A DNA stretch of 64,000 nt, taken from positions 1,629,001 to 1,693,000 of the forward strand of contig CALZFC010000005.1 in assembly GCA_945643635.1 (NCBI GenBank), in the 5' to 3' direction. Both the position numbers and the translations under genes were made by a program. The notes under the pieces were generated by a model. That model did not search any database, was not told where the DNA came from, and saw only the letters and a list, made by a program, of their open reading frames with translations. Source of the DNA: Allodiplogaster sudhausi. Its lineage: Eukaryota > Nematoda > Chromadorea > Rhabditida > Diplogasteridae. Below, one piece after another: positions 13,126 through 22,619 of the stretch. Positions within the stretch are counted from its first letter, which is position 1. Each line of letters begins with the position of its first letter.

Positions 13126-14111
13126 TTTTCTCTGCTGCAAACAGGATACTAAATGTCTGCAAGAACATGTCAAATCCACCAAGAGATATGATGCGAATAT
13201 TACGAGAAGGCACTGACTTATTCATAAGCGTTGGGGTACATATGCTATATGAGATTCTTATCGTTAGGAAGCAAACATGTTTGGATAGAGTGGTTCTGCC
13301 AATTGAAAAGTGTTTGTATGCGTGTGTATATTCTACGAGTCTGAAAAGATTCCTAGACTTTATACTGTGGAAGGCAAGCCCGATAGATGTAAAAGAGACT
13401 GAAAGGCAGTGAAGGAAAAAGAATGGGTACGCAGAAAATAAAATATGAGTGCGAGATATCGAGGGAGAACAAGAGACACAGAGAGAATGCGTAGAGAGAA
13501 AGACAAACACTTCGAGAGAGTGGAAAAGGTATGCTGAAACATCCGTTGCACTAGCCGCTCGATGTGATTATCTTGAGAGACCTGTCCTTTCACCTGGCGG
13601 AGAAGAGAAGGAAATGCAGCACTTGCACAGCAGAACCTAGAAACTCTATTGGAAGCCGCCATGTTTTTCTAGTTTGTGCCACAAGTCTGCTGTGCACACT
13701 GAGATCTCTGTTGGATCTTTGTTGACAACCTGATTTTGATTTTATAATGATATGTATTTCCCTTTCCCCTTCAACATACTCTTGCGCTTATCTTTTTTTT
13801 CTCAATTCTGCCTCAAGGAGCATCTCTTAATGTTAAGAGGCCAAAATGGACTAGGTGGGGAAAATCCAATCGAAAAGATTCGTAGAGCAGAAAATTTATC
13901 GGATTGTAAAAAGTAGATACATAAAACATATAAAGAAAGTACATACATAGATTGAAGACATGGAAGAAGATGCCGAAATTAATGCAAGAGCGCTTAAATT
14001 ACCGGTGCTATTATCGCACATGTGTGCGGACACAACCAGACGAAGAAATGAAACAAAAGCAAAGTAGTAGTTAGAAATGTAGTATATTGGCATATAGATG
14101 ACGAAAAGATT
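13126..14111. other. spacer between GST copies B and C
   Basis: Contains a purine-rich stretch (13430-13530), a block shared with the upstream region of GST-D (about 13540-13640) and AT-rich sequence. No coding potential that I trust. Confidence 0.55.
13530..13640 (-). promoter_or_regulatory. putative upstream regulatory block of GST copy B
   Basis: The block beginning with GCTGAAACATCCG and continuing through GCTCGATGTGA to CCTTTCACCTGGCG matches, with gaps, the block at 40395-40460 upstream of GST-D. A shorter part, TGAAACATCCG, also occurs at 11211 upstream of GST-A. It sits about 400-500 bases before the start codon. Conservation between paralogues while flanks differ suggests function, but recent duplication could also explain it. 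Confidence 0.4.
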
Positions 14112-15188
14112 CTAGAAGACACTGGCCGGTCGCTTTTCGAGGTACTTCTTCAGCTTCGGATCCGAGCGCACTTTGGTTGAATGTGCGAGCACCTATCATA
14201 GAATCATATCTATTTTGTATGTACATATGTATGTATGTATGTCTGTAACCATAATATATTAGGATTATAAAGATTGATATATGTATGTAGTCAAAAGTTC
14301 TAGCAAAATGCACACAACCTTGGGATACTCGACGAGGTAGCCCGGGATGAGACCCTTCAACACGTCGACGTGTTCAGCGACGAAGAGATCGATCCAAGTG
14401 AGACCGTCTCCCACGAGGAAGCCGCTCTTGCTCTCGGAGAGACGCTTCTCGAGGAGCGGGTAGATATTCAGGCGGGCGGCCTCGGCAGCAGGTCGCGCTT
14501 CGTCCTCAAAGTTTTTCGAAGGGTAAATGGCAATGCCACAGACTTTCTCTCTTTCTCTCTTTCTCTCGTTCTCTCTCTCTCTCTTTCTCCCTAACTCTCA
14601 ACAATACATATCTACATACATTCACACATACTTATGTACATACATATCTCCCCTAATTTCCCAACCTTGTCGCCTTGTCGAAAACCGGCCATCATTTGGA
14701 AGTATGGCCTAAGATCAGGAAAGTAGTCCTTGAACTGGTCACCGATCGCATCGACCCACGCGGCTTCGAAGTCGTCTTTGCCAGCGAAGCCTTAAAATGT
14801 CCATTCAGTACAACTCCATTGAATGCGAAGTGTTATTTACAAAGTAATCGAGAATATAATTTGAACCATATTTGCGCGCGAGGAAGCGCGCGATGGCCAT
14901 GGACTGCGGCAGTTGCTTGCCGTCCACTTCGAGCACTGGCATCTGCCCGAAGGGCGTCTCTGAAAGCATCTTATCCATCTCCGGCTTTTGCTCATTCCAC
15001 TAAAAACATACGCATCAAACCTTTATTCTAACAACGAGGTTATCAAGAAATGAACCATGCTTGTGAGCTGGCCACTCTTCGAAGGAGTAGCGGACTTCCT
15101 CGTAGGACTGGTCAGCCAGAAAGAGCAGTTGCCGGGTGACCTCGGCGAGGCCACGGATGTCAAAGTAGGTCAGCTTGTATGAGGGCAT
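14112..15188 (-). CDS. sigma-class glutathione S-transferase, copy C
   Basis: Five exons, 15056-15188, 14867-14959, 14666-14790, 14319-14504 and 14112-14192, with the same lengths as copy B and an open frame throughout. Start [10 protein letters not shown] (Tyr8). [20 protein letters not shown] makes the glutathione site, followed by [37 protein letters not shown] and the end RPASVF. The first intron uses a weak donor (GTTCAT). Compared with B the second helix of domain 1 differs ([19 protein letters not shown]), so these are diverged paralogues rather than allelic copies. Confidence 0.9.
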
Positions 15189-16544
15189 CTCAACCACAAC
15201 ACAACTCATATGGCATATAAATAGAAGAATAACGTTCGGTGCTATCCTAGTTGGGGGGGGGGCCAAAATAAATTTTTTTCTAATTCACCCCAAATCGTGC
15301 ACAAGGGGGTTTTAGGCCATGGGGAAAACAAGCGTATAGTTGGCGAGGATGGATGTATGTAACTATGTACATATGTGCATATAGTATGTATATCTACACA
15401 ATACTACACACTAAGTAAACAGCTGAACACGAGGAATAGGAACTTGAAACAGTGAATAAACATAACAAAGCATTCAGGCAAGTGAAATTGGGATATTTGT
15501 TGGTCCAATCTAAGTCCGCGGGAGGAAAATATTTGCGGCAAGTTGAGTCTCCAAGTCTGGCAAGTTGAGAAGGCTTTATACTGGTAAGCGCAACACATGT
15601 AGCATGAGAAGTGAAAATATAAAGTGTATCAAAAATGGTGCGAAGAAAAGATAAAATGAGAGACAGCATGAAAGAGGTATCTAGGATACTGAGAGAGATC
15701 GAGAGAGAGACAGGGAGAGAGAGACTGAGAGAAACTGATTGAATGAGGGAGAGACTCTGAGAGAGAGAGAGAGAAACTGGAAGAGAGAGATAATTGTCCT
15801 TTGACATGGCTGATGATGATAATAGGCACTGCAGAAACTATAGACAAGAAACATGTGGCCAGGTCAATCTAGTTTATGATGTGCATGTGTTGAGTCGTCT
15901 GTGAGACAGAGAGCACAACGGAGACCAATGTGAAGAGAGAGGGGAAACGAGAAAGAGAGAAAGAAAGGAAGAGTAAATATTTATGTATGTAATAAAGAGA
16001 TTAGTTATTGAGCGACTATATTATTTTAATTGAATGCTGTCGCATTGGAATACCTTATTTCATGGACGATAAATAAATAAGAGAAAGTGAATGAAAGAAA
16101 GAGTGGGATTTGAGAGAGACTGAAGAGAAGCGTGAATAGAAGACTGCGTTCCCCCACCACAATCATATTTGTTCTAAACAATGAAATACTTTCCCTATAA
16201 TGAAGCATAATTTTAATTCTTCCATATTTCAAGTACTTATTTTTTAATGGTTATCAATGAAAGCATTGACATATTAATAGATTGAGTTTATAGCACATTC
16301 TTTCGTGTCGATAACGGTCAAAGATACTGAAAATCTCTAATGTTAAGGTGCCAACATAGATTCGGTGGAAGGAGAAAGATAAAAAAAATTCGATCGAAAA
16401 AGAGAACAAAAAGTTTATCGACTTGGAAAAAATTGATACATATGTACATAGATACATAAAGAAAGTACATAGAAGAACACTTATCTCCCGAAGCTTTTAG
16501 AATTCCGCCAATCTATTATTAGAAAAGTCATTAATGTTTCTTGA
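15189..16544. other. spacer with purine-rich low-complexity sequence
   Basis: Upstream of GST copy C. Purine-rich runs at 15660-15790 and 15900-15990 generate Leu-Ser frames on the minus strand. I see no gene. Confidence 0.55.
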
Positions 16545-17038
16545 ATGGAAATACTCAAAGTTGAGGTTACGGATGCGAAGGACGAAGCCGTCAACGAGAT
16601 CGTCGTTGACTTTGCCGCCGATGTTTCGCTCGTTCAGGTTGGGATCCACTAGCATTCTTCGGGACTTCAATTGTAATCAAGACGAAGCATTCCTGAGAAT
16701 AGCATTTCTTAATAGTAGATTGAGTTGTCCACAAAAAAAAAGAGATTTTTTTCTTTTATTCAATTTCGTGAAATAAATAGCTGGTAATCTGTTTTAGCAG
16801 AGTAATAGATGTATAATCACCGTTACTTTGCATAAGTAGGTATGTATGTACATACATATATACCATAAATGAAATCAGGAAGATCATTCATAGTTTAATT
16901 TAATTTCAAGTTTTAATTTTGTTTCCAGAAGAATGGCCGCCCTGCTGGATTAGCAATCAGCGCTCATGTTCCGCGACCCCGAAGGACGATGCAGTCAAGT
17001 TGCCTCCCTCGCATTCTCCGAGGGATGCGCCCACATTG
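16545..17038 (+). CDS. two exons of an unidentified host gene, interrupted by the Maverick
   Basis: A start codon at 16545 opens a 31-codon exon (16545-16637) beginning MEILKVEVTDAKDEAV and ending at a GT donor. A second exon, most likely 16955-17038 after an acceptor ending TTAG, reads FRDPEGRCSQVASLAFSEG in the same phase and ends at a good donor, GTAAGA. The Maverick begins 21 bases into that intron. The rest of the gene may be the plus-strand exons at 36.3-38.1 kb beyond the element, but I could not fit the phases with certainty. Product not recognised. Confidence 0.4.
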
Positions 17039-17053
17039 GTAAGACAATCCAAG

Positions 17054-17059
17054 GATGTC
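17054..17059. repeat. left target-site duplication GATGTC
   Basis: GATGTC directly precedes the first base of the left terminal inverted repeat and is repeated exactly after the right end at 35834-35839. Six bases is the duplication size known for Maverick/Polinton integration. Confidence 0.93.
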
Positions 17060-17889
17060 AGAGAGTAGTGCTCGACGCCTCCGGCTTTGTGACGCCTCCG
17101 GCTGTGTGATAGTACCGGCTATGTGATGCCTCCGGCTATGTGACGCCTCCGGCTGTGTTATAGCACCGGCTGTGTAATGTCCTATGTGATGCCTCCGGCT
17201 GACCAATGTCCTGTGTGACGCCTTCGGCTTTCCAATGCCCTAGAAGACATTTTCTGTCAATGCCGGGTTTTGTCTCCGGTCATGCATTTTTACATTACAA
17301 ATAAAATACATTTTCTGTACATTGCCCCGGTTTTGTCTCCGGTCATGCATTTTTAAATTTTCAAATGACAGATATTTTCTGTCCAATGCCGGGATTTGTC
17401 TCCGGTCATGCATTTTTTACATTTCCAAATAAAATACATTTTCTGTACATAGTCCCCGGTTTTGTCTCCGGTCATGCATTTTTACATTTCCAAATAACAG
17501 ACATTTTCTGTCCAATGCCGGGTTTTGTCTCCGGTCATGCATTTTTACATTTCCAAATAACAGACATTTTCTGTCCAATGCCGGGTTTTGTCTCCGGTCA
17601 TGCATTTTTACATTTTCAAATAACAGACATTTTCTGTCCAATGCCGGGTTTTGTCTCCGGTCATGCATTTTTACATTTCCAAATAACAGACATTTTCTGT
17701 CCAATGCCGGGGTTTCTCCCCGGTCTGGCATTATTACATTTCCAAATAAGAAATATTTTTTGTGCAATCCCCCTGAGTTTATGCGCGGTTGAATTTTTTT
17801 TTACATATTTCCCAATACACTACATTCTTCATAGGAGATTCACGCATATTTATCGCCACAAAATGACATACAACAACAAAATAACTTAA
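17060..17889 (+). repeat. left terminal inverted repeat, outer part
   Basis: Near-identical in reverse complement to 35281-35833 for its first 200 or so bases. It starts with several copies of a GACGCCTCCGGCTGTGT-type unit of 15-20 bases, then the 63-base unit described separately. The left end has more 63-base copies than the right. It is broken near 17.89 kb by a segment holding PAZ copy 1 and a capsid fragment; similarity to the right repeat resumes near 18.59 kb. Confidence 0.9.
17255..17750 (+). repeat. tandem 63-bp repeats inside the left TIR
   Basis: Units of 63 bases containing CCGGGTTTTGTCTCCGGTCA and a stretch ending TTTTCTGTCCAAT repeat about seven to eight times; spacing of the CCGGG core is exactly 63 for the central copies. 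Because 63 is divisible by three, a 174-codon open frame (17365-17889) runs through them with a 21-residue period. I treat that frame as a by-product. Confidence 0.92.
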
Positions 17890-17896
17890 ATACAAT

Positions 17897-18325
17897 TTAG
17901 TAATCTATCTCGAGCACCTCGATGGGGTACACGTTGCCTCCATGCTCGGAGACGATCGGGGCGTTTGGCATCATGATGGTGATGCCGTGCTTGGCGAAGT
18001 AATAGTCCTGCATAGGAGGTGAATGTTAGAAGAAAGATATGGTATGAAAAAAGGAACCTTAACTGTGACGTTGACCTGACGATTGCCGAGAGATTGCTGG
18101 CGGCCGCGTACCTCCATGCTGACCGTGATCCTCTTGAGCGAAGTGGCGTTGTGGAGCATTTTCGCATGGCTCAGGTCGAAGTCGCGGGGCAGATGGCAGG
18201 TTCGGACACGGCGATGGGAGAGCTCCTCGTTGATCTGGTCGATCTCGTGGTCAGAGAGGGGGGGCTGTGAAGTCGACGCCGAGTCTGATCTCACAGAAGG
18301 TGGAGAGGGGAACGAAGCGCGACAT
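17897..18325 (-). pseudogene. PAZ-domain (Argonaute-like) gene, copy 1, one frameshift
   Basis: Two exons, 18058-18325 and 17897-18007, spliced at a GT-AG intron. The start reads MSRFVPLSTF; the second exon is exactly 37 codons, DYYFAKHGITIMMPNAP then VYPIEVLEI and stop. In Argonautes the PAZ domain, which holds the 3' end of a guide RNA, ends with this pattern: TV..YF, a P..P turn, then YxPxEV..I. Nothing resembling MID or PIWI follows; the gene simply stops. A run of seven C at about 18258-18264 shifts the frame by one base, so the two halves of exon A do not join. Composition is GC-rich, unlike the neighbouring protease. The same gene plan is seen in copy 2. An acceptor at about 18361 could add a short upstream segment. 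Confidence 0.6.
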
Positions 18326-18454
18326 TGTTCCACTATGCATGTGAGAACAATACGCGTCGATCTGGAAGGGAGTGTAATAAAGGGGCGTGCTTCAGTCTGA
18401 CAGGCACAAGTGTAACAAAACATAGGGCATGCACTCGACGCTTTCAAAAATCAA

Positions 18455-18590
18455 TAACCTACAAGCTGCATCTCGTTATCCAGAAAATCACATTGCACTT
18501 CTAGTTCCCCCACGGATAATTTCAAAATCAGTGCTACAGTCAGAACGAGATATATTAAACGTAAAATGAGTAAATCCGTTGGAGCAACAC
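18455..18590 (-). pseudogene. fragment of a second major-capsid-like gene, C-terminal end
   Basis: On the minus strand the words TNGF, then DFEIIRGGT, align with TNGFCLFALNLS and NDFELIRSGTTQISMRF of the capsid gene ending near 22640. DNA similarity to 22640-22760 is visible by eye (for example ACGGATAA followed by TTCAAA on the plus strand). Only this terminal piece is present, with stops, and it sits just upstream of PAZ copy 1 in transcription order. It shows that sequence from another, diverged Maverick has been joined into the left repeat. Confidence 0.7.
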
Positions 18591-18760
18591 ATTTTTTATT
18601 TTTATTTTTACATTTCCCAATAAATTGCATTGTCTTGCCTCATTCAAATATTTCAGAATTTTATTATATTTCTGAATTTAACCTTGGTCTTCATATTCCA
18701 ATGTATGTGCAAAAAGTTGTCAACATTTGTTTATTTCCGACAATCGTGAACATCTTTAAG
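18590..18760 (+). repeat. left terminal inverted repeat, inner part
   Basis: TTTACATTTCCCAAT, TGCCTCATTCAA and ATTCCAATGTATGTGCAAAA resemble, in reverse complement, the inner part of the right TIR at 35200-35390. This suggests the left repeat once ran on and was split by the PAZ1/capsid segment. Similarity is weaker than in the outer part. Confidence 0.55.
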
Positions 18761-18801
18761 GTGAATGCTATAAAAGATGGTATTGTTTACAGACTTATAG
18801 G

Positions 18802-19052
18802 TCACAGAGCATGTTTGGCAAAGAAGAAGTTCAATTCGTCCGTCCGTTTGATTCTGGCACATGAACGACATATTGGCACAACAAGGGTTCGGGGAAAGTT
18901 AAGAGAGCATATTTCAGGATTTCCACTGGGTTCTTCCCAATTATCAGCGAGTTCTTCAGTTGTTGAGATACATTTACGCTTTCTCGAAGTCTGAAATATT
19001 TTTTATAAATTTTCTCTTAAATCTATATAGAGATAGAACGAACCTGTGACAT
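18802..19052 (-). pseudogene. possible relic of a small zinc-ribbon gene
   Basis: After a short first exon (19044-19052, MSQ) and an acceptor at 18992, one frame reads CRSCARIKRTDELN, recalling CQKCSRRN of the gene at 19083-19467, which also starts with MSQ. A one-base shift near 18955 blocks translation. A duplicated and decayed copy of that neighbour is my best guess; support is thin. Confidence 0.25.
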
Positions 19053-19082
19053 GACCGCTCACAACCGATGATACCGTTAATA

Positions 19083-19467
19083 CTAGAGCCGTGAATTGAG
19101 GCGATCATTGCCGTTCTTTACAACAATATTGCGAAATATCGCAGACTGGATATTTCTGTTTGCCTGGTGGCATGATGTGCATAATGTAAGGGTGATCGTA
19201 CGTGTGGTTACTGTCATTGCATTACGTCTTGAACATTTTTGGCACACTGCCAAGAATATCAGATTTTGTGCGTGAATAATAGCTGGTCGCATCTCTTCGG
19301 GCGTTTTGAATGCTTCTGCCAAGTCACGGAAAGATCGCTAAAGTAATTTAAAAAACGTATAGTTCTGTAATATTATTTAATAATACCTTTTTTACGTCTC
19401 CATCCGTATTTCGTCGTTTTCGAGTGGGTTGTTCGCGCTCAGACGACGAGTTGCTCGACTGGGACAT
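19083..19467 (-). CDS. small Maverick protein with two CxxC motifs
   Basis: Two exons, 19387-19467 and 19083-19337, give about 111 residues. Exon 1 is Ser/Arg-rich (MSQSSNSSSEREQPTRKRR) and exon 2 holds CQKC and CTSC about 25 residues apart, a zinc-ribbon-like spacing. The start codon overlaps the stop of the upstream 86-residue gene as TAATG. Basic N-terminus plus zinc ribbon suggests nucleic-acid binding or late-gene regulation, but I do not recognise the family. Confidence 0.55.
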
Positions 19468-19727
19468 TAAATACCGCGGAACTGAACGTATAGGTTTTCT
19501 TGTTCATCTACCATAAGGTTAATTGCTCCAATAGGTCGAATATAACGAGTAATGCGCGGTCCATCGGATGGTTTAAAATTTCTATGAAGGTTAATTCCGG
19601 TGCAAAAAGAACAATCGTCATTGACGGGGGGCTTTTCATTCTCTGGTTCACTCTTAATCTCAGGAGGTGAAGGTTTTTCTTCAGACTTCTTCTGCTCAAC
19701 AGGAGCGGGATTCTTACGATCAGCCAT
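19467..19727 (-). CDS. 86-residue acidic/Pro-rich Maverick protein
   Basis: Open frame beginning MADRKNPAPVEQKKSEEK, with a Pro/Glu/Lys-rich first half, a CSFC motif and a more ordered end (ITRYIRPIGAINLMVDEQ) finishing VQFRGI. It starts 12 bases after the protease stop and its own stop overlaps the next start (TAATG), so it is part of the compact minus-strand gene row. Function unknown. Confidence 0.6.
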   Translation of the reverse strand: MADRKNPAPVEQKKSEEKPSPPEIKSEPENEKPPVNDDCSFCTGINLHRNFKPSDGPRITRYIRPIGAINLMVDEQENLYVQFRGI

Positions 19728-19738
19728 GGCAAATGGTG

Positions 19739-20230
19739 TCAGACTAAATTCGGCGGGCTATTTATACACTTTTGGAGTTGATGTCTATACCAACGGAGTA
19801 CAAATCGATCATTTAGACCAAAATTAGTTTTACTAAACATGTTACTAATAGCATAGAGAGATTTGCCTAAACATCGTTGATATAAGAAGAATATAGTATA
19901 ATGCCCACAAACTGCACTATTTACCCCCTGTACTCTCATATTGAAGTCTCGTTGTATTTTAAATGGTGAGAACCACGAACGTATTTGTTCTGAAATTTCA
20001 TCTCCTGTAGAGTCGAAATAGTCAACAACGACTTCTTTATCCACAAATGCTGCTACCCAACGTTCTCCTATACTTTTTGAGTCCGCCGTATTAAAGATAA
20101 TACAAAATGGTCTTCTCTCAGGAATTGGGGTTAAAGTGTCGCATGGATAACTTCCAACGTAATATCTTTGTGTTACAGGGCAATTTCCTAGCATCTTGTC
20201 AAGTTCAACATTCGTAAGCGATGAAAACAT
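19739..20230 (-). CDS. adenovirus-type cysteine protease of the Maverick, catalytic His replaced
   Basis: 163 residues, near the usual length for the family that matures Polinton and adenovirus capsid proteins. The region around Asp73 (VVVDYFDSTG), Gln101 and Cys108 (NSAVCGHYTIFFLY) fits the order of the catalytic set. The position that should be His, before a Trp in the family pattern, reads GERWVAAF: Arg57, codon CGT at 20060-20062 on the minus strand. CAT to CGT is a single transition. The rest of the frame is open, so this may be a recent loss, a sequencing error, or an inactive protease kept for another role. Confidence 0.78.
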   Translation of the reverse strand: MFSSLTNVELDKMLGNCPVTQRYYVGSYPCDTLTPIPERRPFCIIFNTADSKSIGERWVAAFVDKEVVVDYFDSTGDEISEQIRSWFSPFKIQRDFNMRVQGVNSAVCGHYTIFFLYQRCLGKSLYAISNMFSKTNFGLNDRFVLRWYRHQLQKCINSPPNLV

Positions 20231-20279
20231 TTGATTATATCAAAAGACAATCTGATGGTCAAGCATCCTTTAAATACAT

Positions 20280-20700
20280 TCAGAAAGAGATGGAAAGTAC
20301 TTCGACAGGGTACAATGCACCGTTTTGGGTGCAGATGAGCTGAACTGTAGGCAGCTGAAGGGAAACACCGTGCTTCGCATAGAAATAGTCCTGCAATAAG
20401 AAAACCACTAGAAGAAAAAAATTAGTAAATAATTTAAAACCTTGAGCGTGAGTCGAACAGGACGCGTCCCCAGTGAATTCTGTCTTCCACGAACTTCCAA
20501 GCCGACCGTCACTTTCTTGAACGCATTGGTGTCCTCGACCATGGTTGGATGATCCAACTCGAAGTTGTTATCTAAGTGTGTAGTACGGATGCGACGACGA
20601 GAAAGTTGATTAGGTCAATGTCGCGGTCGGAAACTGGTATATTCAAATCGATGTCAAGTCGCACAGCGATGAAAGCAGATAGAGAAATGAAGCGAGCCAT
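20280..20700 (-). pseudogene. PAZ-domain (Argonaute-like) gene, copy 2, one frameshift
   Basis: Same plan as copy 1: exon A from the Met at 20700 to 20441, intron, exon B 20280-20390, again exactly 37 codons ending in YPVEVLSISF and stop. Start MARFISLS parallels MSRFVPLS; SDRDIDLIN parallels SDHEIDQIN; VTVGLEVRGRQNSLG parallels ITVSMEVRGRQQSLG. Exon B reads DYFYAKHGVSLQLP. About seven bases are missing after IDLIN relative to copy 1, shifting the frame. No PIWI part follows. Protein identity between the copies is only about half, so the duplication is old, yet start, intron and stop positions agree. Upstream lies a LINE and then the capsid gene. Confidence 0.6.
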
Positions 20701-20950
20701 CACGCTTGGTAGTCCGAGAAAACGTTTCTGTACGAGTCTACCTGAATTAATATATATATTGTTTATCTGGCTTGCATTTAAGTGGAGTTGAGAAAGAAAA
20801 TCGGAGGAAATTAGGAAAATATGTCGCAATCAGATGGTTAAGAGGCCGCTACGAGGTGACCAATAGGTGCTTAAGGCACCTTAGAAAAGAGAGAAAAAGA
20901 ACCAACAAAACAAAGCAAGAATTATAAAATAAGAGGAAATAAAGCCAGCA

Positions 20951-22450
20951 TTAGCTACGTCGAGAGAGCACAACGTTCTTAATTAAGTTACGAGCACCCG
21001 GCAGGGAAAGTGTAAACAAAACATCGGGGAGAGTATTCCACACATCAACTATCCTATTTGTGAAGAAATTCATATATATGCTGCTTCTAAATTTGAACTT
21101 GCACAATTTAAAGCGATGGCCGCGAGTGAAGTTCGAGGATGGAAAATGAAATATATCATTGGCCTTGATGCCATATATCCCTTTTACAATCTTAAGGGCT
21201 ACAAAGAGATCATTGATCTCCCGGCGGACTGATAGAGACTCGAAGTGAACATGTTCTAAGCGTTCGTGGTACGACAGAGAGAGTCCACATCTGGTAAATG
21301 CTAATCTAGTGAAACGTCTTTGAACGTTCTCAATCTGTCTGATAAGACACACTTGATGAGGGGACCAGATCTCCATACAGAACTCTACAAGTGGGCGGAC
21401 ATATACGACAAAAAGACGAATTAGAAAGTTTAGATTGCGTGACCGAAAATTCCTCAAAATATGAAAGGAGGCTCTTGTTGCCTTCCTACAAATTATGTCA
21501 ATATGACTATGGAATGATAGATCACTAGATATCTGAACACCGAGGTCACGATAAGAATTCGTAAGGGGTACTGGAGAGGAGTGGAGGATTGGTTGGAAGG
21601 GGGGATGGGCAGTGCCAACGGGCATGAACATCGTCTTCTTCAGGTTGATGCGGAGTCCCCATGTTGTCGACCACTGATCGAGGCATTCGAGGGCGAGCTG
21701 AAGAAGAGCGGTGTCTGCAATTGTATAGAGTTTGGCATCATCAGCATATAAAGAACAGAATGAGCCAATTGGTAGACAATCAGGCAGATCATTTATGTAG
21801 ATTAAGAACATTAGAGGACCGCATACACTACCTTGTGGTACCCCAGAAAGGACTGGATACTCTTCCGATAATTCGCCATCAACTATAACGCGTTGTAATC
21901 TACCATTAAGAAACGAGGAAAGCCAACGAAGAAGAGAACCGGAGATACCATAACTGGAGAGCTTAAGGAGGAGAAGATCAATGGGAATGCTGTCAAAAGC
22001 CTTAGAGTAATCAATATATAGGACAGAAACATAAGAGGAAGAATCAACAGCCGCTTGCCAGGCGGAGAGAGAGGAAAGTAGAGCAGAAGCGCAAGACATT
22101 TTACTCCGGAAGCCATGCTGAGAAGGAGAAAGGAGGCGGTTCTCGTCTAAATAAGAGAATAACTGTCTGCATACTAGACGCTCGAATGTCTTAGAGATTC
22201 CGGATGTAAGAGAGATGGGTCTGTAATTACTGGGGTCGCTAGCGTTACCTTGTCGTTTATAGATTGGCTTAACATATGCAATTTTCCACAGAGATGGGCA
22301 AGTTCCATAAAGAAGAAAGCGTTTAAAGAGAATGGTCAGAGGTATAGAAATGGCGATTGAAGTGCCTTTAAGAAATGCATATGGAATACTATCAGGAGTA
22401 CACGAGTTACGAGAGGGCAGATTTCGAAGCAAATATGCATACTATTTCAA
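20951..22450 (-). mobile_element. 5'-truncated non-LTR retrotransposon (LINE) nested in the Maverick
   Basis: A single open frame (M at 22432) covers most of a LINE reverse transcriptase: PDSIPYAFLKG, SNYRPISLTS, DYSKAFDSI, LSGVPQGSVCGPLMFLI and the catalytic YADDAKLY, then the thumb and a C-terminal region ending VVLSRRS. No endonuclease domain is present and an in-frame stop lies just upstream, so the copy is 5'-truncated as usual for LINEs. The type resembles CR1/Jockey-like elements. The coding part is undamaged, so insertion is recent. A hairpin (GGTGCTTAAGGCACC, about 20867-20881) lies in the 3' region. It separates the capsid gene from PAZ copy 2. A relic of the same kind lies at 48.58-49.66 kb. 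Confidence 0.9.
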
Positions 22451-22619
22451 TACAAGACAACGTCTGGGGGGAAAGCGACCAAAAAAGGTATAAGAAAAAA
22501 CGAATGAACGGCAAACGATTCGCAACGGTTATAAAGAGAATGTGGAGCGCGGGGTTGGAAGGGCGCGTCGGGGAACTGGCGCTTAAAACGAAAAGGGAAA
22601 AAAACCTGATACATGCCGT

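Noticed and set aside
17085..17220. CRISPR-like array from the short CCTCCGGC repeats
   Set aside because: Units are 15-20 bases, degenerate and without unique spacers; they are subterminal repeats of a eukaryotic transposon.
17365..17889. 174-codon plus-strand frame across the left TIR
   Set aside because: It is read from the 63-base tandem unit; both strands are open because 63 is a multiple of three, and no start context or family supports a gene.
18566..18994. 142-codon plus-strand frame inside the Maverick
   Set aside because: Composition is Phe/Ile-rich and it overlaps TIR-like and relic sequence on the other strand; no splice or family support.
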